From Amphiura filiformis (lineage: Eukaryota > Echinodermata > Ophiuroidea > Amphilepidida > Amphiuridae): 64,000 bases of DNA. The stretch covers positions 71,639,706 through 71,703,705 of the forward strand of contig NC_092628.1 of assembly GCF_039555335.1 (NCBI RefSeq), read 5' to 3'. Shown here piece by piece: positions 35,728 through 47,748 of the stretch. The position numbers and the translations under genes were made by a program. Each line of letters begins with the position of its first letter. Within the stretch, counting starts at the first letter, position 1. A model generated the notes under the pieces. It was given only the letters and a program-made list of their open reading frames with translations. It did not search any database and was not told the origin of the DNA.

Positions 35728-36385
35728 TCAGATTATTCCATGCTTTGGCCCCCTGAACAGGAAAGAACGTCTTCCAGCTTCAGTTCTGGGTTTAAAATTG
35801 AGAGCTATATTACCGTGAGAGCTACCTCTTGTATTATGGCCATGATTGTCTCTAATAAGAGTAAAAACATCATTTAGGCCTTCAGGAACAAGCCCGGCTA
35901 GGCATTTAAAGACAGTGATACATAAGTTATCATGTCTCACGATCACTTAGGAGCTTCCAGCCAAGCCTGTCCCTAATAAATGAAGAAGGTGTGCGAACAG
36001 GGACCCTGAGTATAGCTCTCCCAGCCCGATTCTGAAGACGTTCTATCCTGTTCTGGAGAGTATAATTGCAGTTACCCCATACAATGTCACAATAACTGAG
36101 TCTGGGAAGCACAAGAGCTTTGTAAATTGTATTTAAATTGTCAGCTGATAGCCACTCTCTAATTCTATATAGAAGACCAATATATTTTGAAACATTACAA
36201 CAAATTTGATTTATGTGAGGCTCCCAGCACATTTTTTGATCCATAGTGAGGCCTAAGTATTTACATTTATTTACAGTTTCCAAGACATCATTATTCAAAA
36301 ATAAACTAAGATCATCAGATTTACTAACATTACGACTTGAGCAAAAGAGCATGGCTTTGGTCTTTTTTGCATTAAGGATGCACAC
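35728..36385 (-). pseudogene. LINE reverse transcriptase C-terminal part
   Basis: Begins NAKKTKAMLFCSSRNV and continues with CKYLGLTMDQKMCWEPHI, LPRLSYCDIVWGNCN and RIERLQNRAGRAILRV. It then shifts frame at about 35940 into ITVFKCLAGLVPEGL and NHGHNTRG. It is contiguous with 39227-39981 in the ancestral element. Confidence 0.9.
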
Positions 36386-39226
36386 AGGATCACTGAAGTG
36401 TTACATGGCCAAAATTTAGTTTTCATCACTAATGTCATCTTCAAACCGTATTTTATGTTGTCATTAATAGATTTTAAAGAAATCTTAAAATTTGAACCAT
36501 AAGAAAAGCTATTTTAAAGACCCTTTTTTATTAAAAATTCGTCAAAATGCAAAAGCAAATAAATCATTGTTTTCCCGCAATAGATCGCGTTCTCGTAACG
36601 CTGGCGTACTGCGGCGTACAGCTAGCAAAGACACGCACACGTGGTGGACGGTGGTAAACTGGATGGGCGAGGTGATTACTGATTGAGGCGCTGGAGTGGC
36701 CAATTTTTTTATATGAACATATAGTGAATTTTTTGTTTGTTTTTGTTTAATTTGTTTTTCAAGTTTCATTCATTCATTCATTCATTCATTCATTCATTCA
36801 TTTCATTGTTAGTATTTGATTTACCAAGTTGGTGTAGTTGGACAATAATAGGCCTATTATATTAGCTTATATTTTATGCAGTCCCAGCCTTGGTTCGGGA
36901 GCCTCTGCGGTCGTTCAGTATCGTCTTCATTTTGAAGACCATAAAAAATAGGCAAGCAGTTAGGGCCTACTACCGGTAGGCCTATATTAGATACCAAAAG
37001 GACCCGAATAATGTTTCAAAGTGTTATTAAAACACGGATTTAAGATTCGTTTTCAAACGTTCTCTACTCCTGATTGACCATTAACGCAATGTCAAAAACG
37101 TTGACATTTCAATAGGCCTACATCATGTTGACCATCTAGGCATAGGGCTAGGCCTAACTCTATGTCAAAAATGTCGATATTTGAAATCGGCATAGCGAGC
37201 ACATAGCGTTTATGAAAGCATTTTCATGAATGTTTTAATGCTAAATAATAATTTCAAGCGAGAAATATAATCGAAAACGCAAATTATTCGTGCTTTTTTT
37301 TCATAACCCATTTTAACTACATTTCCATTAGTATGCCTATTAGGTCTACCATGCCATGATTGTGATAACTGACCTTTTGGTTTTACAACACTTTTTGCGA
37401 ATGTTTTGGCGAATGCCTTTTTATTTGCAATGTTTGTCTGGCTTTCAACTTTCACGTTTTCTGCATGCTTTTGCGTGAATGTTTTCATGCAGTGTTTTAA
37501 AAGCGCTCTTTATAGCATGATGCCTATATAGGCCTCACGGTAGGCCTACTGCATAAACCACAATCTAATTTAAAGCCATAAGTGTTCCGTTTTCTACTTT
37601 TGAAATTCGGTTTTGTTAGGCTATGTAAATTTCCGTGTTTTTCAGTTTTCTTGTGACCTCTCCGTGTTTTGCCCGTTTAACATATATATATAGGCCTACT
37701 TTTTGTTCGTTTTACAAGAAGTTTATTCAAGACATATTACAACTTTTACCCCACTTTTTACACGTTTATTTGATTGAAAACAACAACAGACACTTTTTTT
37801 TTTTTGTATTTTATTCACTTTTTATGCGGTACAAAATATTTTACAACTTTGATATTCCGTAACAAACAATTACAATAGCAAAAACGTAATATTGAGTAAA
37901 GCGACCCATCAGAATCTTTTAAAATTTTACTTGGGATTCCTGTGGTGTAGGCCTAGCTTTAGCTTTATCTTTGGCGGCGACGGGCCGCTGTGGTGCCTCT
38001 CAAGCACCAACTAAAAAGAAAAAGCAACAGTAGTAATTTGTCAACACCAAAAAAAACAAAAAAAAGAAAGAAAATCACCAAAAACATTGCATTTTTAAAA
38101 CAAAATTATGAAAATTAGTACAAAACAGAAATCGCAATTATCATGATTATGTCTCAATTTATTCTTCATTTCATAAAACTTCCTGATTATCTGCTAAAAT
38201 AATTGCTTGTAAGTTATTCTATGCTAATTTTAATGTTCTGATGTCCATAAATTTTAATACAGAGCATGATCTTTTTTTTTATCGGAACAGGACAAAATTG
38301 TGCAAAAATAATCATGGTTTCGATTCATGACAACACGACCATGCACTGTGCAACTTATTCGCGTAACCTGTCTGTCTGTCCCATGCGCCCTGTCGCTCCT
38401 CAAACGCCGACGCGACATCGCGACCTTGCGGAAGCTCTGCTGCACCATGGAAACAAGACTGCAGTAAATAAAATGGCTGCACCATGTGGATAAACATCTG
38501 CCGAATGTGCACGGATAATTTTGTCATATTGTATATTTAACCTTCTAAATCACCAAAAAAATGCCAATCTGCTGCAGTTGGACGCCCTTCTCATTTTCTA
38601 ACTTGACCAAAGCGTCACAAGTCACGGATTATATATTTATGGAATAATCTTCAAAATGGACCTAAAATCGGCTGTATTTTTCTAAATCGCGATTTTCGGC
38701 AAGTTCACTTTTGACCACTTTTAACCATTTTTGGTCCGCCATAGCGTCTAAATGAAGCATCACTGAGGTAAGTTTTTAAGTCAAGCGTTTAGATATGGCC
38801 AAAATCTAGATAGTGTTTTTTCATTTTTTAAATTAGGGCCTAAAACTTTTTTATCACCCATGATTCAAAAATTTGAACACGGGTCACACGTTTTTACTGA
38901 TTTTTTGCATATATTTTAAAAACTAAGCAAAATTTAAAAAAAAAAAAAAAACACTTTCTAGATTTATTTGTCTAAATTAATAAAATTCATGTTTTACAGT
39001 TTTTGATTTTCAAATTTTTTTTTATGGCGGACCAAAATTTTTGGTCAAAAAAAGCTGTTTTTGGGATTTTTTCGAAAATTGTACTTTTTGACCCAAAACT
39101 GACATTTTAAATGGATTTATGAGCTCATTTCCGTTCAAAAAATGTATACTTTTATATACTTTACATAAATAGTTTTCGAGTTATGAGGTGAATAATAATG
39201 GATAATTAGTGATCCTGTGTGCCTCC
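36376..39226. mobile_element. TTAA-flanked non-autonomous element, 2.85 kb, inserted in the LINE
   Basis: Ends GGATGCACACAGGATCACT and (inverted right end) GGAGGCACACAGGATCACT, 18 of 19 matches. Exact TTAA lies at 36372-36375 and 39227-39230, and removal restores the LINE RT reading. TTAA targets point to the piggyBac or Kolobok superfamily. There is no transposase ORF. The interior has an (ATTC)n run near 36775 and many short echinoderm-style AGGCCTA words. A second member of the family is 45811-47341. Confidence 0.9.
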
Positions 39227-39981
39227 TTAAGAGTGAGTTTATTTCTTTCCATCCACAATGCAATTTGAGAAAGGTCAGAATTGAGATGATCATTAATGTT
39301 ATGAACATCTTTGGAAGCGAAAAATATGGCAGTGTCATCAGCATAAAGGTTGATTTTTGTTTCCTTAGAAACAACAAGGGAGAGATCATTTATATACATT
39401 GTGAAAAGGAGAGGGCCAAGTATTGATCCTTGAGGCACCCCATACTGGACTATTTCAAATTCAGAAACAACATTTCCAACTTTAGTGGCTTGCTTCCTAT
39501 CATACAAATATGAACTAAACCAATCCAGCTCCAGACCTGCAATTCCAAAAGATTTGAGTTTGTGAAGCAGAATAGAATGGCTGACTGTGTCGAAGGCCTT
39601 CTTGAGATCAATAAAAATGCCTCCAACAAGATGACCTGCATCCATGTTTGTAAGGATGTAGTCAGAAACCTCAACTAAGGTGGTGAGTGTGGAATGTTTT
39701 GGTCTGAAACCAGATTGGTTTGAAGAAAGAAGGTTGTTTTCACTCAAGTATGAATAAAGTTGATTATGGATCAGTCTCTCAAAAATCTTCATGACAACAG
39801 GAAGGACGGATATTGGGCGGTAGTTATTTACCTCAGATCTAGAACCCTCTTTAAAAAGAGGAGTAACTCTACTCGTTTTCCAAGGTTGGGGAACCTGTCC
39901 CATAGAAAGACTAAAGTTAAACAAGTGGGTCAAAGCAGGTGTTAGGGGACCAGCCCCTGCTTTTAACAGACGACTACTCAC
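39227..39981 (-). pseudogene. LINE reverse transcriptase, N-terminal two thirds
   Basis: Contains VTPLFKEGSRSEVNNYRPIS, LLSSNQSGFRPKHST, GIFIDLKKAFDTVSH, YGVPQGSILGPLLF and the catalytic box INLYADDTAIFF. It is cut at NKLTL by the TTAA-flanked insertion whose end is 39226. Confidence 0.92.
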
Positions 39982-40010
39982 ACCATCTAAACCTGTCGCC
40001 TTCCTGTCAT

Positions 40011-41312
40011 CTAAAGTTTGAAGAGATTTAAAACCTGATCATTTGTAATTTTGACAAATTTGAAATTACTAGAACATGTATCAGATTTTTGAAAATCATT
40101 TGATGGACCAAACTTTTTGGCGAGATTTTCTCCTACAGTGGAGAAAAAATTATTTAAAGTGTTTGCAATCACAAGCTTGTCATTTACTATGCCATTTTCA
40201 CTTTTCAAAGATGTAATATCACTATGACTTTTGCCAGGTAAAACAGATTTCAAAGTCTGCCACAATCTACGAGGATCACTTTTGTTTTCATTGATTTGCT
40301 GGTGGAGGTCTTTGGCCTTTAACTTATCCCCTGAGTTTGCTACTCTTCGTCGCAGCATTTTAGATTTGACCCAGTCTGCATCTAATTTGGTCTTTTCTGC
40401 AATTTCACGGGACTTTTGGCTCTGACGTCGCAAATCAAGATATTCATCAGTGATCCACCTAGGCTGTTGATTTGAGACTTTGATCTTTTTTGTTGGTACA
40501 TGTTTATCACAAAATGGCAAAAAAAGCTTTAAGAACAAATCCCATCCATGATCAGGTGAGCTGGCACTGTAAACTTCATCCCAATTAATATTGGAAAGAT
40601 CATCGACAAATGAGTTCTCGTCAAACTGACGAAAAGAGCGGGCTTCAATGATTTTTGGATCCCGTTTTGTTCTTATGCCTTTTCTGCTGGTATAAATAAA
40701 TCTATGATCACTGTACGCACAACTGATCACCCCATTGTTAATATACATGTGTGGTCTATTTGTCCAAACATGGTCAATACAAGTTGAGCTATTACTTGTG
40801 ACACGAGTAGCTTTTGTTATAATTTGCTGCATCCTAAAATTACTCATTGTTTTTTCAAATTCTCTCCAATTAGCATTATTGGTTTCAAACTGATCATAAT
40901 TAAAGTCCCCTACACATATAATTTCACATGGATTTCTTCCCTTGTTCAATGGTTCTAATAATTCATGTAATATTGAACTAAAAGTCTCACAAAAATCTGT
41001 TTCAATTTGCGAACGGTAGATCACTCCAATTAAAATCGGTCTTGTATTTGGTAATGAAAGCTTTATACACAGAGTCTCGGATGATGGTGGTAAATCGGGT
41101 TCAAGCATGGTGTATGGAAGCTGGCTGTTTATGTAAACTGCAACACCCCGCCATCGCGTGTTCTGTCCCTTCGATGGAAATCGTAACCCATGATTGATAA
41201 TTCTGATGAACATATTGTGTAATTAATTTTGGTCTCCATAAGAGCTATGATATCAGGTTTGCATTCTTGAATCATTAATTTTAAATCATCTATCTTTGCA
41301 AACAGAGTTAAT
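40011..41312 (-). pseudogene. LINE apurinic endonuclease region
   Basis: The main ORF, 41213-40011, has RWRGVAVYINSQLPYTML, CVGDFNYDQFE, CIDHVWTNRP and YSDHRFIY, typical of APE-type LINE endonucleases, and then a linker to the RT. The N-terminal motif (KPDIIALMETKINYT) lies upstream in another frame (about 41312-41220), so a frameshift is present near 41215. A second shift at about 40010 separates it from the RT. Confidence 0.88.
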
Positions 41313-41326
41313 ATTCAAACTATAGG

Positions 41327-41605
41327 GACCGTTCACAAACACTTGTTAGGGGGGACCTGATGTAAAAAAAATTCATCGCGAAAATGTTTTGCCCCCCTTT
41401 CAGATCTCAAAAATTTGAGTCCCCCCCCCTTTGTGACATGAAAATTATGGGTCAACCCCATAGAAAAGCATATAAACTCAATTTTCCCAGGAAATGTGTG
41501 GTCAATTTGTTCAAGCCCCCTCCTTCTTTAGGAGGGTCAAAACATTTAAGGGCCCCCAATTTGCATCAGCCACCACCCCCCAACAAGTGTTTTTGAACGG
41601 TCCCT
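41327..41605. mobile_element. TA-flanked MITE, GGGACCGTTCA family
   Basis: Ends GGGACCGTTCACAAACACTT and inverted AAGTGTTTTTGAACGGTCCC (about 28-30 bp TIRs), with TA immediately outside. The interior is rich in C runs. It sits at the 5' junction of the LINE. Confidence 0.85.
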
Positions 41606-41940
41606 AGGTGTTTGCATTTCTAATATTAAGACAAAATAAAAGTTGACAATGGTATGGGTTCTATAAAATAGATCCATGGAAATATAAATGAGATTATTGA
41701 CTCATTTTCTATCAAGCAGGCTTGGAAAAAAGTTAGGTTACAGAGGTTGGCCGGATGGGTAACACTTTGATCCAAAGAGCCGGGGCCAATCATGTGCTGT
41801 GCCCAAAGGCCACATACAATATTTTTCTTAAAGCGCCCCGGGGGGAAAGCAGTCCTGAATCCGCCCTTGCTCACTTGGTAGCATTTTAAAAGTCACTCAT
41901 AATACTTGCCAGGATATTCCGGTATTGCACAGTAGTAGTA

Positions 41941-42763
41941 GGGGAGAGTGGGGTAAGTTGAGCCAGGGGGTAAGTTGAGCCACCCCCTCTAGAAAGAAAA
42001 TTTAAAACTTATCTTACTTTGCAGTTCCACTTATTTGTATATGACATAACAGAGGCTTCTCAAGTGTAATATGGAATCATTTGCACATAGGGTAAGAAAG
42101 CTGCATTAGAAAGTTCATTTTTCGCACTTTTTTTGAACTTTTGGCAAAAACCAATTTTTGTCATGTTTCACCCAGAAAGAAAAAGGCTAAAATGATAGCA
42201 TTCTGGGTATTGAGGATGTGATATATGAACACTATTGTAGAAAACTATTTACAACTGTAACAAGCTTTAGTCAGGCGGGAGGCTTGGTTGTTGACAAAAA
42301 GGGTCACATGGGGCAAGTTGAGCATAGGAAAAACCTGCAGAAATTTCCCCAATTTTTTTATTCAAAGTAAAATCTTGTCAGAAATTACTTGTATGCAATA
42401 TTTAGATCAAACTACTTCTATATCAAACTATTTTTCGACATAAATACCTGAAAACAGCAATTGAAAAAAAGGCAAAATTGAATTGCACAGCTATGGCATA
42501 TACTGTGCATTTCTATGGTGGCTCAACTTGCCCCCGCGACTGGCTCAACTTACCCCACCATTGGGGTAAGTTGAGCCAATTTGCAAATGATTTTTGGCGT
42601 CTCACTGTGCGAAAGTGCAAAATATTGATTACAATTTTGTGGTATCATAACCAAGTAAACATACATATGTTTCATATGTAACACTGCATTTGGGTCCTGC
42701 TTTATTTATTTGAGCGTAGTAAAAGTAAATGTAAAAAGTGGCTCAACTTACCCCACTCTCCCC
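41941..42763. mobile_element. 823-bp TA-flanked element, GGGGAGAGTGGGGTAAG family
   Basis: 24-bp perfect TIRs begin GGGGAGAGTGGGGTAAGTTG. TA lies at 41939-41940 and 42764-42765. The motif GGGGTAAGTTGAGCCA recurs inside in both orientations (near 41970 and 42535-42575). The empty site is visible in the paralogous segment at 31450 (AGTAGTAGTACGCCAGACC). No transposase. Confidence 0.92.
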
Positions 42764-43379
42764 TACTTCAGACCAAAAGGTTAGTGAGTTAGCATGGTTA
42801 GTAGTAAGTTATTTTTTATAGCCTGGAGAGCTGCTATAGCAAAATCTGCCAACAAATTAATGCACCAGCCAGCATAGAACTCTGTGCATATGATCAAATA
42901 AAATAATAAGTCGGATGTCAGGATATATTGGACTTTCATTGTATTTTATTGATCTGAGCAAAACTGAAATGGCCATATCTCTAAAACAAGTCTAATTATG
43001 ACGGGGTTTCCAGCACTTTTCTATCAAACAGGCTTCGAAAATGTTAGGTTACAGTGGTTGACCGGATGGGTAACACTTTGATCCAAAGAGCCGGGGCCAA
43101 TCATGTGCTGTGCCCAAAGGCCAGCACATTACATTTTGTTACCTGGAGAGATTTGATCATGTCTCACCTCCTTTTTCAACCAACTTGTACAAACTCTCTA
43201 TTGTCATTTTTGTGTATACTCACATTATTCACCTTTTTCGTAATCTACTTTGTTGCCATTGTGGCGTTTGGCTCTGCTAACTCCAATTAGGCTGGAGTTA
43301 GCAGAGAGGAAAACTGAAAGCAAGGCCAAAGATATAAATTACATATGCCCAATTGTGCAAAGTTAAAGCCATATTATAA

Positions 43380-43790
43380 CATTTGCTGAGGAGAACGCCC
43401 TCAATGTTTTTCAAAATTCTGTTTTTTTACACGATTGTAATATACTTTGTTTAACTAACATGTCCTGTACTGCAAAAATCAAGATTTTAGGTGCTGTAGT
43501 TTTGTCAAAATTCATGATTTTGAATAAAACGCAGGAACCGTTGTTTTATTAGGCATATTACGATGGAAATATTAGTCGAACACGTACATGATGCGGTTTA
43601 CATCACAGTACTACACGGCGTGCAGAGTGGTACACACACATCAATGGCCCGTGCAGTAGCAAAACTGAAAGAGCGACATGCATTGGTGACATCTGCGCTG
43701 GTAGTAAATATCAGTTTTCTTTGCTTTACCTCAGTTGTCTGGCTCAAAATTAAAAGAGGACATATCTGACAGTTAAAAGCTAACATTTTA
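43380..43790 (+). repeat. Dispersed repeat shared with 61430-61680
   Basis: The phrases GGTGCTGTAGTTTTGTCAAA and TTTTGAATAAAACGCAGG recur at about 61496-61550 as GGTGCTGTAGTGTTGTCAAA and TTTTGAATAAAGCGCAGG. TTTGCTTTACCTCAGTTGT also recurs (about 43719 and 61607). The 68-aa ORF at 43563-43769 lies in it and has no family resemblance. Confidence 0.65.
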
Positions 43791-43849
43791 TGGAAAAGAA
43801 ATACCAAATTATTGTTTATAGAAATGTTATAACACAGCTTTGGAAAGTT

Positions 43850-44510
43850 ATAAAAGGTTGTCAGAAAACGTTTAAATGTCGGGTTATATAAAGGGTACAT
43901 TAATGGTATAAAACGTTTTCATAACAGTAAATAACATTTGTTGGTAATTTACTGCACAGCTAACACAAATGTTTTACAGAAAACATTTAAATGTTGGGTT
44001 ATATAAATGGTATATAAACGTTTTAATAACATTCCAAAAACATTTTTGAAAACTTGGTACAAATCTTTCTTAACAGAATGTTAGTTTGGCGTTGAAAAAA
44101 TATTTTGTTCACCATGTTTGCCCAAAATATTTACAATAACGGTTTTAAAATGCTTTCACGACCTTTATATAACCCGACATTTAAATGTTATTAAAACGTT
44201 TTGTAAAAAACATTTTAAGAACATTTCTGTGTTTGCTGGGTGCAAATATTTTAACATAATGTAATTTAAGTGTTGACAAAATATTTGGCCAAAAATGTTT
44301 GCAAAAATAGTTTACAATGACATTTCGAAAACATTTTAAAAATATTGTTGTAGTGTGTTTTCATACAAAAGCGTTTTAAAACGATTTCATGACCTTTATA
44401 TAACCCGACATTTTAATGTTATTAAAACGTTTTACCTAAACCAAAACCCAAAATATAACTTATTTAAAACGTTTTTAAAACGTTTTTGTGTTTGCTAGGC
44501 AGCCCCAGTC
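43850..44510. repeat. ACGTTTT/ATATAACCCGACATT-rich element
   Basis: Repeated inverted phrases include ATGTCGGGTTATATAAAGGG and CCTTTATATAACCCGACATT, plus many AAAACGTTTT words. The right end is GTGTTTGCTAGGCAGC. A smaller relative begins at about 60100 (CCCAGCAAACATAAAACATT). Its boundaries are approximate. Confidence 0.65.
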
Positions 44511-45369
44511 TATAAAGTGTCACATAAATATGGACCAGTGTAACATTAGAATCTTGAAACTGATAAACATGTATTATACTTTGATCAGCTTATAATCGGC
44601 GGGAATTATTAGGCTTTTACCACTACGCCGAAAAGTAGACCTTCGTTAAGAGTGATGTAGTTGATCTGTGTGGTCTATATGTTGCATGTTAAAAGTACAC
44701 AAAGTGGGCCTATAGGACTTCAATTAATAATTTGTGATATTTCTGGCGAGATGTCACAAGACAATTCTCCAAATAAAATATATTGACATTAATCTGCGAT
44801 GATTAAGGTCCGCCGATTAAAGGCCCATTCAGTGATTTGCTCATCCGGACAATCGTAAAAATCATCAACATTCAGATTTTTGTACCTTTGTCATTGTCAT
44901 AGATGTGCTAACATAGCCTGTGAGTGGTTCAGCCGAAAGCCGTGTATTTAAGACAAAATAATACATTTTACACGAATATGTAATTTAGATACTGACAGTA
45001 TCTAAATTAGCTACATGTATTTGAATGGGGCTTCAACTTCGTCAGTACTGCTGTTTTCTTGGTTTTTTGCCAAATTTGTCATTTCAAAAATACCAAATGA
45101 CAATTTGAATGACATATCCTTCACTTTTAAACAATTTATAAACAATTTTAATTTTTTTTTACACTTGCGCTGGGATCACTGAATAGGTATTTAAGAGCTG
45201 ATCAAACTATAAGGGTGCTTATTGGGGTGCTTATTAAGGGGCACTTACTAGGGAACACTTATCGTGGTGTTTCTGGGGGCACTTTGTAAAATATGACAAA
45301 AAAATTAAAGGTCATAGAATGCCCATATAAAAAGGCATTAACCCTAACAAGGAACATGCTTTTTTGCTA

Positions 45370-45560
45370 TCGGAAGCAAGGCAGAGAAGGAACAAAAAAG
45401 GAGAGAAGATGAAAGATTTCACTTGGCAACCCCAGGAATTGACCCTGGGACCCCTCGAATGCCATGCACACGATCACCGACCTCATGCCACGGGGGAGTG
45501 GCTTGTCCGGCCATCGATTTGGTGCCCATAAATGACTTAGGGTGCTTGCACAATGAAATG
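45370..45560 (-). mobile_element. tRNA-like SINE, minus orientation
   Basis: Reverse-complement reading contains ATGGCCGGACAAGCCACTCC, CCCGTGGCATGAGG and GGTCCCAGGGTCAATTCC, matching the 20300-20410 family. It is flanked by a purine-rich tail. Confidence 0.6.
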
Positions 45561-45810
45561 CATGCATGCGCAGTGGTTTTCCTTGTAAGATTTTGTAACA
45601 TTTATACGTGTTAGTGTTATATATCAGAGAATGAGTACAAACATTAAGGAGAAGTTTCTGTTCTGTAGTAAAACTTAAGACCAAAACAAAATCACATCTA
45701 AAGCGGCATAACAAGATGCACAATTTCAATTTGGGAAAACATATTGCATGAGAATTTCATCCCACATAGGCTCACATATGTACCAACACTCACTTGGCCA
45801 CTCATATTAA

Positions 45811-47341
45811 CGTGGCTGTGTACTCTAGACATTGTTTCTTTCGCGAAATTGAGCTCTTTTGAAAGGTGTTTACTTTGTTATGTTTTTTATACAAGAAAAG
45901 AAAATCCAGATTTGTTAACTCTAACTGCTCTATTTTATGGATTTTATTTCACTATTTCACTCATTTCCACAATTTAAAAGGAAAGAAAATCTTTGTTGTA
46001 TCATCGGGGTACACACGCGCAACAACGCTTCGCGTTTTGTAGTCGCGCAATTTGTTAACGCACACATACGCTACGCATACGCAACGCTGATTTCACAAAA
46101 ATCTAGCGGTCAAATGGCTCCGTTTTAGCTGATAAAATGTGAATTTTTTCAACTTCTTTCCCCCGATTTAAACATAAAGATATGAAAAGATTTCGCCCAA
46201 ACTTCTCAAGGGGCTGTGGATTTACTCGATGTTCACGTAATGTAAGGTAGAAAAACGAGAAATGTCGCATTCTACTGTGAGCTTCGATCAAAGTGCAAAA
46301 TGTGACCACTTTAAACTTCAACAGCCTTTATTTCAATGTTCATTTTCTCGATAAAATGACGATTTAGGTACACGATAACTCAATAAATACAGTATAGGTA
46401 AGCAATTATGCCCATCATAAAAAGCATGATCGACTTTTTTCTCATTTTTTATATTTTGGTCTATTTCCGATTTTAGGCATCATTTTGTGTAAATAGGCGT
46501 TTGTGAATTTTAAAAAGTCCATTTTGATGCCTTATATGGTCAATATCTCAAAACATAAGGCCAATATCAAAAAAATAAAAAAACTGTTTTTGGAATGGTG
46601 CCTCAAGACTAAGAAAATAACAACAAAAAACATTTTTGGAAAGAGCATTTTTTTGTTAGGGGTGGTGCAATAATTATGTGTACCCCCGGGGTGGTGAATT
46701 CTCAAAATGGTCTGCCAAAAATCGCTTGCCCCCCCCCTCTGGCCGTGCCAAAAATCTTTGCCCCCCCCCTTTTGCCATGCCAAATAAACTTTGCCCCCCC
46801 CCCCCCCTTACACATTCAAGATTTTGGGGAACCTGAATTTAAAACCTTAAATTTTCTTATCATATAATGCGAGCGCAGCGAGCAGGAAATTTTGCATATT
46901 TGAATGTGTTCCTAATGTTTTCCTACATCTTTTTAGGGCGTAATATAGAAACGGTGTCCAAAATATCTGTGCCAAAAATCGCTTTCCCCCCCCCCCCCTT
47001 TCGACCTGCCAAAAATTGCTTCACCCCCCCTTTCAACCTGCCAAAAATGCTTGCCCCCCCCTTTTGGCCTGCCAAAAAACCTTTGCCCCCCCTATAATTC
47101 ACCACCCCGGGGGTACACATAATTATTGCACCACCCCTTATGATGTACCGAACAAAAATGGCTAAAAAATCACTTTTTTTGTGATTTTCTTCATAACTGT
47201 TGCTTACACCAAATCTGTATTTATATTGAGATTCATTGATGTCTTGCCTTTATAAAAATGTATACTTTTATGTGTCTTGCATGAATAATTGCAAAGTTAT
47301 GGCACTTTTACTACATGCATGTCTGAGAGTACACAGCCTCC
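45811..47341. mobile_element. TTAA-flanked element, 1.53 kb, same family type as 36376-39226
   Basis: Left end CGTGGCTGTGTACTCTAGAC, right end (inverted) GGAGGCTGTGTACTCTCAGA. TTAA lies at 45807-45810 and 47342-47345. The right subterminal phrase AAAAATGTATACTTTTAT is shared with 39137-39154. A TTA-flanked MITE (46659-47137) is nested inside. Confidence 0.82.
46659..47137. mobile_element. PIF/Harbinger-like MITE, 479 bp, nested
   Basis: TIRs of more than 40 bp start GGGGTGGTGCAATAATTATG. TTA lies at 46656-46658 and 47138-47140. Three-base TTA/TAA target duplications are typical of PIF/Harbinger. The interior has repeated TTGCCCCCCC and CCTGCCAAAAAT units. Confidence 0.85.
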
Positions 47342-47748
47342 TTAAGGCGCCAGAGTATCATTGCACAGTACACCAGATCAAAAGGTTAGTGAATGAGTTA
47401 TAAGTTTACTGTGCTATAAGTTATAGTCTGGAGAGCTGGCTACATACAGCAAAATCTGCCAGTGAAAATACTAACCACTGCTAAGATTCATCCCTGATCA
47501 ATTTCCATTTGGTTTTGCTGTGCTAGCCTTTGCCTGTTTTCTATATAAATGTGTGTTTAACCTGGGGTTCTTTCATATATCCCTGGCTTATTATTCACCG
47601 ATGACTAGTCATGTAACACATATAATTATCTGCAACCACTCAATGATCAGCAGCTACCAGCACGCTTCACTTGGCAAATAAGCTTACCTGCTGGCATACA
47701 TACTGTATAGTGAACAAATAACTGGAATAAGGTACTGAATTCAACAAC

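Larger units (their letters stand above)
34951..41324 (-). mobile_element. Non-LTR retrotransposon (CR1/L2/Jockey-type), split by an insertion
   Basis: Minus-strand order: endonuclease (41312-40011), reverse transcriptase part 1 (39981-39227), insertion (39226-36376), RT C-terminus (36385-35728), a long AT-rich 3' UTR, a GACCCCTGGGCCTCATGGAA motif (about 35052-35033), and an AAAC-type tail at about 34955. Removing the ~6.4 kb rejoins GCCAAGCACT with GGTGTTTGCATTTC, the phrase seen uninterrupted at 30502-30535. It has frameshifts and is presumably dead. No ORF1 is seen at its 5' end. Confidence 0.88.

Noticed and set aside
43563..43769. 68-aa ORF as a small gene
   Set aside because: It lies in a dispersed repeat that recurs near 61430-61680 without preserving the ORF.
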